Source: Desulfobulbus sp. (GTDB lineage: Bacteria; Desulfobacterota; Desulfobulbia; Desulfobulbales; Desulfobulbaceae). Taken from it: 5,158 nucleotides of DNA. Shown here piece after piece: positions 1 through 5,144 of this stretch (positions are counted from its first letter, which is position 1; each line of letters begins with the position of its first letter). The notes under the pieces are model-generated. The model did no database searches. It saw only the letters and a program-made list of their open reading frames with translations, and had not been told where the DNA came from. The stretch spans positions 1 through 5,158 of the forward strand of contig JAUWAH010000222.1 in assembly GCA_030602145.1 (NCBI GenBank), given 5' to 3'. The position numbers and the translations under genes are program-made.

Positions 1-2
1 CC

Positions 3-992
3 AGCCTGGGGGTGGACCTGGCACCTGAGGAAACCGCCTTCCGCTGCAATCTGGTCCATGTCGAGCGGCCGGGGGACGGTCGCCTGATCCTGGTCGATTA
101 CAGCAGCGGCCACATCACCACCGCGGAAAGCCGACAGTTGATCGAGGCCCTTCAGGAAGGGTGCACCACCGAGCGGCTGAAATTGTACCCCGGCGTCAGC
201 TACCGCCATCTGCTGGTCTATGGCGGCGGATTGCCGGCCGGGTTTGCCACCGTGCCGCCCCATGATCACTCCGACCGGGATGTCGCCGATTTTTTCCAGG
301 TGTACGGACAGGTGGAGGATTTTCCGCCCCTGCTGGCCCGGGCCGAGGAGATCCTGGCCGACCATCCGGTCAACCGGGAGCGGCAGCGCCAGGGCAAGCG
401 CACCGCCAACTTCATCTGGCTCTGGGGCGAGGGCAAGCGGCCGGCCATGGAGACGCTGGAGGCTCGCTTCGGCATCCGCGGCGGCCTGATTTCGGCGGTG
501 GACCTGCTCAAGGGGTTGGGGGTCCTCGGCGGCCTGTCGGTTATCGATGTCCCCGGCGCCACCGGGTATCTCGACACCAACTATGCCGGCAAGGCGCAGG
601 CGGCGCTCGATGTGCTGGCCAAGGACGACTTCGTCCTCGTCCATGTGGAGGCGCCGGACGAGACCGGTCATCAGGGGCTGGCGGAGGAGAAGGTGCGGGC
701 GGTGACCGATTTCGACCAGCAGATCGTCACCCCGATCGTCGAGACCATGGAGCAACGGGGCGAACCCTTTCGCCTGGTGGTGACCATGGATCATTACACG
801 CCGGTCCATCGCCGCACCCACGAAGACTGGCCGGTGCCGATGTTTCTTTACGATTCCCGTGGCATTCCGGCTCCCTCGAACCGGACCTACACCGAGGCCA
901 ACGTCGAGGCGGCGGTGCGGGAGAGCGGCCAGCCCATGCTGTCCGGCGCCGAATTCTTCCGCCGGTTCGTCGAGCGGGAGGAACGGTCGTGA
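3..992 (+). CDS. apgM: 2,3-bisphosphoglycerate-independent phosphoglycerate mutase, archaeal ApgM type (5'-truncated by window)
   Basis: The reading frame is open from the first codon of the window, and the residues before the possible GTG at 12 continue the conserved family pattern, so the gene starts upstream. About 70 N-terminal residues, including the first metal/Ser motif, are probably missing from the family's usual ~400. The family interconverts 3- and 2-phosphoglycerate in the cytoplasm with two metal ions, using the alkaline-phosphatase fold. Counting the GTG at 12 as residue 1, the C-terminal metal ligands are visible: APDETGH (D216, H220), MDH (D260, H261) and RTHED (H270). FRCNLV, PPHD near residue 83 and GATGYLDTNY are other family signatures. 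The stop overlaps the thioesterase start (GTGA). Alternative: ApgM-like proteins have been proposed as the homoserine kinase of some bacteria lacking ThrB, so the substrate is not settled by sequence alone. The family call is firm; the exact reaction is less so. Confidence 0.86.
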   Translation, partial: SLGVDLAPEETAFRCNLVHVERPGDGRLILVDYSSGHITTAESRQLIEALQEGCTTERLKLYPGVSYRHLLVYGGGLPAGFATVPPHDHSDRDVADFFQVYGQVEDFPPLLARAEEILADHPVNRERQRQGKRTANFIWLWGEGKRPAMETLEARFGIRGGLISAVDLLKGLGVLGGLSVIDVPGATGYLDTNYAGKAQAALDVLAKDDFVLVHVEAPDETGHQGLAEEKVRAVTDFDQQIVTPIVETMEQRGEPFRLVVTMDHYTPVHRRTHEDWPVPMFLYDSRGIPAPSNRTYTEANVEAAVRESGQPMLSGAEFFRRFVEREERS

Positions 993-1459
993 GCAAACCT
1001 GCGGTCGGATTGATCGAGCCGGTCTTCACCACCACCTACCGGGTCATTTACGGCGACACCGACGCGGCGGGAGTGGTCTACAACGCCAATTACCTGCGCT
1101 ACTTCGAGATCGGCCGCACCGAGATGATGCGCGCCTGGGCCATGCCCTACAGCGCCATCGAGGCACTGGGCTGCATCCTGCCGGTGACCGAGAGCTATCT
1201 TCGCTTCAAGGCGCCGGCCGCCTACGACGACCTGATCACCATCGCCACCTCCCTGGTGGAGGTGAGCAAGGTCACCTGCCGCTTTCATTACGCCATCTCG
1301 CGGCAGGGTGAGACCGACCGCTCGACCGTGCTGGTCAAGGGATTCACCGTTCATGCCTGCGTCAATCGCCAGGGAAAACTGACGCCCTTTCCGCCGGTTG
1401 TCCTGGAGAAGATCGAGGCGATCAGGGAAAAGGGCACGGCAGGTCAACACAACGGTTGA
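989..1459 (+). CDS. acyl-CoA thioesterase, YbgC/FadM-type 4HBT hotdog family
   Basis: This 156-residue protein is a single hotdog domain of the 4-hydroxybenzoyl-CoA thioesterase class, which hydrolyses acyl-CoA (or acyl-ACP) thioesters in the cytoplasm. The signature is at residues 21-45: Y-G-D-T-D-A-A-G-V-V-Y-N-A-N-Y, then Y-F-E-I-G-R-T-E. Asp25 sits where the family's catalytic aspartate lies. The rest (YLRFKAPAAYDD, then VLVKGFTVHAC) matches the following strands. Length is slightly above the usual 130-150 residues. The GTG start at 989 is supported by GGGAGGA at 976-982, six bases upstream, and by the GTGA overlap with the mutase gene, which indicates translational coupling. There are no tol-pal genes beside it, so the Tol-Pal-linked role of E. 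coli YbgC should not be assumed. Substrate chain length cannot be read from the sequence. Confidence 0.87.
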   Translation: MSKPAVGLIEPVFTTTYRVIYGDTDAAGVVYNANYLRYFEIGRTEMMRAWAMPYSAIEALGCILPVTESYLRFKAPAAYDDLITIATSLVEVSKVTCRFHYAISRQGETDRSTVLVKGFTVHACVNRQGKLTPFPPVVLEKIEAIREKGTAGQHNG

Positions 1460-1483
1460 CTTTGCCGGGCAATCGAGTATTAT
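1456..1483 (+). promoter_or_regulatory. sigma70-type promoter of the tRNA-fMet gene
   Basis: The -35 box TTGACT (1456-1461) and -10 box TATTAT (1478-1483) each match the consensus at 5 of 6 positions, with a 16-base spacer. Transcription would start near 1490, giving a leader of about 7 bases before the tRNA. The bases after the -10 box (CGCCGGACCG) are GC-rich, like the discriminators of stringently controlled stable-RNA promoters. The stop codon of the thioesterase gene (TGA 1457-1459) lies inside the -35 box. Confidence 0.75.
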
Positions 1484-1496
1484 CGCCGGACCGTAC

Positions 1497-1573
<77 letters not shown>

Positions 1574-1582
1574 CGTCTATGC

Positions 1583-1619
1583 AAGGGGTTTAGATCGAAC
1601 AGGTCTGAACCCCTTTTTT
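1583..1619 (+). terminator. rho-independent terminator after tRNA-fMet
   Basis: AAGGGGTT at 1583-1590 pairs with AACCCCTT at 1608-1615, extended inward by TAGA/TCTG (one T·G pair) to a 12-bp stem with a 9-base loop. The stem runs directly into a T tract (1614-1619). It lies 10 bases after the tRNA CCA and would also stop transcripts reading through from the mutase-thioesterase genes, for which I see no separate terminator. Confidence 0.92.
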
Positions 1620-1685
1620 CGTTTCCCGGCCAAAGGGGGTTCTCATTGAGGCTTTTGCAAAATGAACTGCTGACGAGTTTTTTTC

Positions 1686-1712
1686 GTCATTCCCGCGAAA
1701 GCGGGAATCCAG
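1686..1712 (+). repeat. palindromic repeat unit, copy 1 (ATTCCCGC-GAAA-GCGGGAAT)
   Basis: There is a perfect 8-bp stem, ATTCCCGC (1689-1696) with GCGGGAAT (1701-1708), closed by a GAAA loop, flanked by GTC and CCAG. This is the widespread short palindrome whose complementary-strand translation gives the familiar spurious peptide WIPAFAGMT. Its core resembles the Neisseria dRS3 repeat (ATTCCC, 8 bases, GGGAAT). It forms the left arm of the element at 1644-1795. Confidence 0.8.
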
Positions 1713-1733
1713 AACTCATTGATTTTTCCAGGA

Positions 1734-1764
1734 CTGGATTCCCGATGACTACCTCGGGAATGAC
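1734..1764 (-). repeat. palindromic repeat unit, copy 2 (inverted, longer loop)
   Basis: ATTCCCGA (1738-1745) pairs perfectly with TCGGGAAT (1754-1761) around an 8-base loop. Read on the minus strand it begins GTCATTCCCG and ends CGGGAATCCAG, exactly the outer and inner flanks of copy 1, so it is the same unit inverted. The innermost stem base pair differs (G-C in copy 1, A-T here), and the pair has changed together, which suggests the hairpin itself is what is maintained. Confidence 0.75.
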
Positions 1765-1807
1765 TCAACCGTCTTTTTGCAAAAGGCTCCATTGATAACC
1801 TTTTTTG

Positions 1808-1836
1808 TTTACTTGCCGCCTGTTTTTGGCTAGATA
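1808..1836 (+). promoter_or_regulatory. weak candidate promoter for pyrF
   Basis: TTTACT (1808-1813, 4 of 6 to the -35 consensus) and TAGATA (1831-1836, 3 of 6 to the -10 consensus) are separated by 17 bases. A promoter is expected here because a strong terminator and the MITE-like element lie between the tRNA and pyrF, but the match is poor and other placements are possible. Confidence 0.28.
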
Positions 1837-1894
1837 GGCTGGCACTCCCTGTCCAGTCACCACCAGCACAACCTTCAAGATCACCTTGTCGACC

Positions 1895-2623
1895 ATGAAT
1901 GACATCCCGCTGAACGAACGTATTATTTTCGCCCTCGACTTTGCCGATGCAGAAGTGGCCAAAGACTGGGTCAACAAGCTCGACGGCCACGTCAAGTTTT
2001 TCAAGGTGGGTTTGCAGTTGTTCCTGGCCGGCTGGTGGCCTGTGATCGACTATATCGTCGACCGTGGCAACAAGGTGATGGTGGATCTCAAGTTCTTCGA
2101 TATTCCCGAAACGGTAGGCCTGGCGGTGCAGCAACTCGTCAACCGCAAAGTGACCTTTGCCACCATCCATGGCAACGACCCCATCATTAGGGCGGCGGTG
2201 CAGCACAAAGAAGGCGTGAAGATCTTGGCTGTCACCGTCCTCACCAGTTTCGACGAATCCGACATGAAAGCCATGGGGTTTACCGGCAGCGTCGAAGATT
2301 TGGTGTTGCTCCGATCCCGCAAGGCAGTTGAACTCGGTTGCGACGGCGTGGTGTCCTCAGCCAGGGAGGCCGGAAAACTGCGCTCCGGCATAGAGAAGAG
2401 TTTCATGATCGTCACCCCCGGCATCAGACCGGGGGCGAATGTCGACACTATCCAGAACGACGATCAAAAACGCATCGCCACGGCCAAGGATGCATTCCGC
2501 AACGGCGCCGACTATGTGGTCATCGGCCGCCCCATCAGCACATCCCCGGATCCCCTGGCCACGGTGGAAGCCATTCAGCGCGAGATAGATGAAGCGCTGA
2601 AAGAGCAGGCCACCCTCGGATGA
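1895..2623 (+). CDS. pyrF: orotidine 5'-phosphate decarboxylase
   Basis: This enzyme converts OMP to UMP, the last step of de novo pyrimidine nucleotide synthesis, in the cytoplasm as a TIM-barrel dimer. The 242-residue length is typical of the bacterial short form. All the active-site elements are visible: ALDF with D15, KFFKVG with K37, the DLKFFDIP motif carrying the catalytic D64-K66-D69 set, TIHG, and the phosphate-binding end TPGIRP (R178), DDQKR and VIGRPIS (R212). I chose ATG 1895 over an in-frame TTG at 1886 because it gives the family's usual N-terminus just before the first beta strand; neither has a clear Shine-Dalgarno site. It stands alone: a terminator and a MITE-like element lie upstream, and more than 450 bases without a gene follow. 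F68 occupies the position that is usually His in the (L/F)HDIP version of the motif; this residue is not catalytic. Confidence 0.97.
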   Translation: MNDIPLNERIIFALDFADAEVAKDWVNKLDGHVKFFKVGLQLFLAGWWPVIDYIVDRGNKVMVDLKFFDIPETVGLAVQQLVNRKVTFATIHGNDPIIRAAVQHKEGVKILAVTVLTSFDESDMKAMGFTGSVEDLVLLRSRKAVELGCDGVVSSAREAGKLRSGIEKSFMIVTPGIRPGANVDTIQNDDQKRIATAKDAFRNGADYVVIGRPISTSPDPLATVEAIQREIDEALKEQATLG

Positions 2624-3096
2624 CAGACGACCGGAGCGCAGGCTGACCGGGATTCCCCGGCAGACGGGGATGCGGCCCTGACATCGACGCCCCCTTGCTG
2701 CACCGGTTCGAGAAGGGACACCTCTCGGCAGGGGATTGTGTCGAACTCCCGCATTTGCGCCTTCCGCTGCCGGCAGCCGCTTCTCCCCATTCCTGCAACG
2801 CCTCCCGATTCATGCCGTGGAGACTTCCCTTCCCGCTTGTCTCCATCGTTGCGGTCGCGACGGCCCCTCTTGAACGAGAAGAGTGCGGGCGCGACGGGAC
2901 AGGACATCTTGCTCGCTGAAGTTCCTTGGTTGTCGGCATGCGAAGGCACCATGTTGCGGCTTGTTTTTCGGGGCAAAGTGCACTAGAGTAGCCTCCGGTC
3001 AAGCAAGGCGGAATTATGCGTTTCTCCGCAGGGTTGCCCGTGGATGAAAGCGCGACCGCCTCGACGAAGACGTTGTTTTTTTGCTGGAGAAACATG
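2624..3096. other. 473-base region without a recognisable gene
   Basis: No reading frame here combines a credible start, a ribosome site and a recognisable sequence. Two long minus-strand frames (2535-3179 and 2575-2976) run into the 3' end of pyrF or the lipoprotein signal region and look like consequences of high GC. The stretch holds short palindromes: CCGGG-ATTC-CCCGG (2647-2660), overlapping CCCCG/CGGGG (2655-2669), GTTCGA/TCGAAC (2706-2711 with 2741-2746) enclosing a smaller hairpin at 2709-2727, and the perfect 12-mer GCTGCCGGCAGC (2766-2777). None is followed by a T tract, so no intrinsic terminator for pyrF is visible. A decayed gene, a non-coding RNA or the leader of the downstream cluster are all possible. 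Confidence 0.5.
2961..2989 (+). promoter_or_regulatory. candidate promoter of the envelope gene cluster
   Basis: TTGTTT (2961-2966) and TAGAGT (2984-2989) are separated by 17 bases and match the sigma70 boxes at 3 of 6 and 4 of 6 positions. The location fits the first gene of the cluster and would leave a leader of about 100 bases. The match is weak, and an alternative sigma factor or an activator could be involved. Confidence 0.28.
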
Positions 3097-3369
3097 ATGC
3101 GGAAAATTGTCCTTTCTTTCTTGTTTGCGATCATCGCCGCCACCTTGGCAGGCTGCGGCACGACCACCATCAATCCCAATTACAGTTCCGCCAATCCCGA
3201 ACTGATGTTCATCGGCAGCGAGGCACCGGCTGCAAAGGCTGCCGAGACGCTCAATCTCGGCTCGTACTGTCTCAGTGTCACGGAAAAATGGAAGGTGGAC
3301 GGCAAGACGCCGGACGGGCAGACCATCTGGACCAAGGACAGCCTCCGCAAGGTCGTGCCGTGCCGTTAG
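3097..3369 (+). CDS. small putative outer-membrane lipoprotein, unknown function
   Basis: The 90-residue protein begins with a type II signal peptide: basic MRK, a hydrophobic stretch at residues 4-18, and the lipobox LAGC with the lipidated cysteine at C20. Glycine, not aspartate, at +2 argues for sorting to the outer membrane if this is a diderm. The mature part of about 70 residues is unfamiliar: a Thr/Asn/Ser-rich linker, then a compact, conserved-looking segment (LNLGSYCLSVTEKWKVDG, then the last residues VVPCR). C58 and C89 could form a disulfide. GGAGA at 3086-3090 sits six bases before ATG 3097, favouring that start; ATG 3094 is one codon longer. A start at ATG 3016 has a fair site (AGGCGG 3006-3011) but would bury the signal peptide behind 27 residues. 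It is the first gene of a cluster of exported proteins. Confidence 0.74.
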   Translation: MRKIVLSFLFAIIAATLAGCGTTTINPNYSSANPELMFIGSEAPAAKAAETLNLGSYCLSVTEKWKVDGKTPDGQTIWTKDSLRKVVPCR

Positions 3370-3403
3370 GGCATAGCTGCGGCTGCGTGATGAAGACCAA
3401 GAT

Positions 3404-3407
3404 GGAG
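3404..3407 (+). promoter_or_regulatory. ribosome binding site selecting ATG 3414
   Basis: GGAG lies six bases before ATG 3414. It decides between three in-frame ATGs (3390, 3402, 3414): only 3414 has a site at the right distance and puts the basic and hydrophobic parts of the signal peptide at the N-terminus. Confidence 0.6.
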
Positions 3408-3413
3408 CCAGCG

Positions 3414-4121
3414 ATGAACGCGCCACGCTTTGTTCTTGCACTCTTTGTCTCGACGATTGCTCTTGGGTCATGGCACGCCGATGCCCAGGCGTTCAATCAG
3501 CGAAAAATTGTCCTGAACGAGCACCAGTTCAAGGAATCGTATCTGGAAAAGGTTACGGTTTCAGGTGGTATTCGGGCCGGATTCATGTACGCAAGTCCTC
3601 TGAAGCAGGTGGATGTCCACCAGCTCCGCCTCTACCTGCACCGCGATGTCGAAGAACAGGACGCCATGTTGTGCGTCCACATGGTCAGCCGCGATGGCCG
3701 ATATGCCGCCTCCTGGCAATACGACCTCGGTGTCCAGCCGGCCGGAACGATCCACGCTGAATTGCCCTCGAAGTACCAGGACCAGTTGACCAGCTACGAC
3801 CCCGATGCCCTGGTCGTCCTTGCCGGGATCGCCAAGGGCGATTGCGCCTCCCAGGACATCAGGTACATTCCGGCCAGTTGGGGTGAAAGTCAGCCGGCCG
3901 ATTATTTTCTCTATGTCAATTCCGGGTCCACCGACACGGTCATCGGTATCCCGGGCCAGACCCAACGGATACCCTGCACCAGGATAGCCGCCGACAACAC
4001 CATCGCCTATGACACCCGGTGCGTGATCGGCAAGGAGATGCTCGCTGAACCCGGGAGCATATTTCTTGTCCGCAGCAATTTTGGAAACAGATTGCCGAAT
4101 GTCGAGTTTCCGGTGAGATAG
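3414..4121 (+). CDS. putative periplasmic protein with Sec signal peptide and four cysteines, unknown function
   Basis: The protein has 235 residues. Residues 1-26 are a Sec signal peptide: short N-region with Arg5, hydrophobic core at 6-18, and A-Q-A just before the predicted cut after A26. The mature 209 residues have no further membrane helix and an alternating pattern suggesting beta structure. Four cysteines (C87, C144, C188, C203) would allow two disulfides in an oxidising periplasm. Notable segments are VSGGIRAGFMYASPLKQVDV near residues 49-68, QLRLYLHRD, and PGSIFLVRSNFG near the end. I recognise no enzyme motif or family. The gene lies 44 bases after the lipoprotein gene and 6 bases before the membrane-protein gene, so co-transcription is likely. 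A solute-binding, adhesion or assembly role would be guesswork. Confidence 0.76.
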   Translation: MNAPRFVLALFVSTIALGSWHADAQAFNQRKIVLNEHQFKESYLEKVTVSGGIRAGFMYASPLKQVDVHQLRLYLHRDVEEQDAMLCVHMVSRDGRYAASWQYDLGVQPAGTIHAELPSKYQDQLTSYDPDALVVLAGIAKGDCASQDIRYIPASWGESQPADYFLYVNSGSTDTVIGIPGQTQRIPCTRIAADNTIAYDTRCVIGKEMLAEPGSIFLVRSNFGNRLPNVEFPVR

Positions 4122-4127
4122 ACGGGT

Positions 4128-5144
4128 GTGATTGCCAGACCCTTCAAGGCGGCCTTTTCGATTCTCCGCAACATCGTCCTCGCCGCCATCCTGCACGAAC
4201 CGGAGAACAGGAAATTCTCCGTCCTCTCCGAGCGCTACCCGAGGACCATCAACTGCGTTACGCTGTTGTTGATTGTCTACCTGGCCTTCCTGGTTTTTCT
4301 GGTCGCCAAGATCGTTGTCAACGCGACGACCATCGGTTCGTTTCTGCTCACCGCCCGCACGGAACGGCTGGAATATCAGCCCGAAAGCATCGCTCCTCCC
4401 CGAATTCCCTTTTCCAACGCCACCATGTACTGGGAAGAGTCGGGCACCGAACGGTTCGATCCCGCAGCAGTTTCCTCCACGGAGTCGCGATCATTTTCGA
4501 TGGCTGGAAGCGGTTCTCTGCAAATCCGGGGTGCGGCCAGCCTGATTTTTTCCCGCATCGGCAAGGGTCCGCTGCATATCCAGATCAAGAGCGAACAACC
4601 CCTTGTGGTGTACAACGACAGGGACGAGATCGTCCAAACCCTGCCGCCGGCCGTCGACCTGGTTCAGGGTAATCTTCCTTCCCTGATCGAGAAAGGCATA
4701 GCCTGGAAATACAATCTGGACGGACCGTTGATCGTTGGCCGGGTGCCGACCCACGGCGTGGACCAGTTGAGTGGTTTGCTGATTGAGGGCGAGGTTCAGA
4801 TGATCGCCAGGCAACTGCTGTCCGGCAATCACTACAAGGTGGATCCCTACAAGCTGCAAATGGGCGACGAAATACAGTTTTTGCCCGACAATCCTAAAAC
4901 CAGCGGTCTGGTCACCTTCGACGCCGACCGCGGCCTCAAGGTCGTCGCCCTCGTCGAGGCGCGGTCGGCAACCGTCAAGAAGTTCAGAACCACCAATATC
5001 CGCATCCGCAACAATCTCTGGTCGAAACTCGGCAAGGACGAGGAACTGGTCATCACCTGGGCGGTGTTGCTGGCCGTGCCGGGCGTGCTGGTCTTCGTGT
5101 CGAGGCTGCTTTCCTTCCACGCCCAAACCCAGGCAAGCCAATGA
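4128..5144 (+). CDS. putative inner-membrane protein with two TM helices and a large periplasmic domain, unknown function
   Basis: The protein has 338 residues. The N-terminal 40 are cytoplasmic and basic (R4, K7, R14, R28, K29, R36, R39) with an amphipathic stretch at about 8-22. TM1 covers about residues 41-64, a periplasmic domain of roughly 240 residues follows, and TM2 covers about 307-329, ending in a short tail. The positive-inside rule puts both termini in the cytoplasm. The middle domain looks beta-rich, with repeated strand-like runs (GSLQIRG, HIQIKSEQPLVVYN, GLLIEGEVQMIA, TSGLVTFDADRGLKVVALVEA). I recognise no family. GTG 4128 is the only early start: an in-frame stop lies just upstream and the next ATG is near codon 99. 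GGTGAG (4112-4117) is a possible ribosome site inside the preceding gene. The stop overlaps the next start as ATGA. Confidence 0.78.
   Translation: MIARPFKAAFSILRNIVLAAILHEPENRKFSVLSERYPRTINCVTLLLIVYLAFLVFLVAKIVVNATTIGSFLLTARTERLEYQPESIAPPRIPFSNATMYWEESGTERFDPAAVSSTESRSFSMAGSGSLQIRGAASLIFSRIGKGPLHIQIKSEQPLVVYNDRDEIVQTLPPAVDLVQGNLPSLIEKGIAWKYNLDGPLIVGRVPTHGVDQLSGLLIEGEVQMIARQLLSGNHYKVDPYKLQMGDEIQFLPDNPKTSGLVTFDADRGLKVVALVEARSATVKKFRTTNIRIRNNLWSKLGKDEELVITWAVLLAVPGVLVFVSRLLSFHAQTQASQ

Larger units (their letters stand above)
1644..1795. mobile_element. MITE-like element with terminal inverted repeats and two internal hairpins
   Basis: The left end GAGGCTTTTGCAAAA (1648-1662) and the right end TTTTGCAAAAGGCTC (1775-1789) are reverse complements apart from one base. 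Both ends are bordered by the 6-mer CATTGA (1644-1649 and 1790-1795), which could be a target-site duplication, although the left copy overlaps the repeat by two bases. The 150 bases carry no gene. Between the ends lie two palindromes that are inverted copies of one unit, so a single strand can fold into one long imperfect cruciform. Small size, terminal inverted repeats and lack of coding capacity are the marks of a non-autonomous transposable element; no partner transposase lies in this window. A chance arrangement of REP-type sequences is the alternative. Confidence 0.68.

Noticed and set aside
887..1450. Minus-strand frame of 187 codons opposite the thioesterase
   Set aside because: It is antisense to a clearly conserved hotdog protein; high GC keeps the opposite frame open.
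1686..1764. CRISPR-like array
   Set aside because: There are only two palindromic copies in inverted orientation, with no regular spacers and no cas genes.
1886..1894. TTG at 1886 as the pyrF start
   Set aside because: It is a rare start codon without a ribosome site and would add only three residues before a normal ATG-initiated N-terminus.
1643..2206. Minus-strand frame of 187 codons covering the repeat and the start of pyrF
   Set aside because: It contains the well-known spurious peptide WIPAFAGMT from the palindromic repeat and is otherwise antisense to pyrF.
2647..2669. GC-rich hairpin after pyrF as its terminator
   Set aside because: The stem is only 5 bp and no T tract follows; rho-dependent termination cannot be judged by eye.
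2535..3179. Long minus-strand frame (214 codons) and the shorter frame 2575-2976
   Set aside because: They run antisense into pyrF or the lipoprotein gene, lack a ribosome site (the internal ATG at 2952 has none), and their translations are Arg/Ser/Gly/Pro-rich with no recognisable motif.
3081..3413. Upstream part of the periplasmic-protein frame, open from 3081
   Set aside because: It overlaps the lipoprotein gene out of frame and reads as His/Arg/Gln-rich noise; the signal peptide and ribosome site fix the true start at 3414.
4128..5144. Assignment of the membrane protein to TMEM43-, FecR- or Wzz-type families
   Set aside because: The similarity is only in overall layout and strand-like patches; none of the family motifs is visible.
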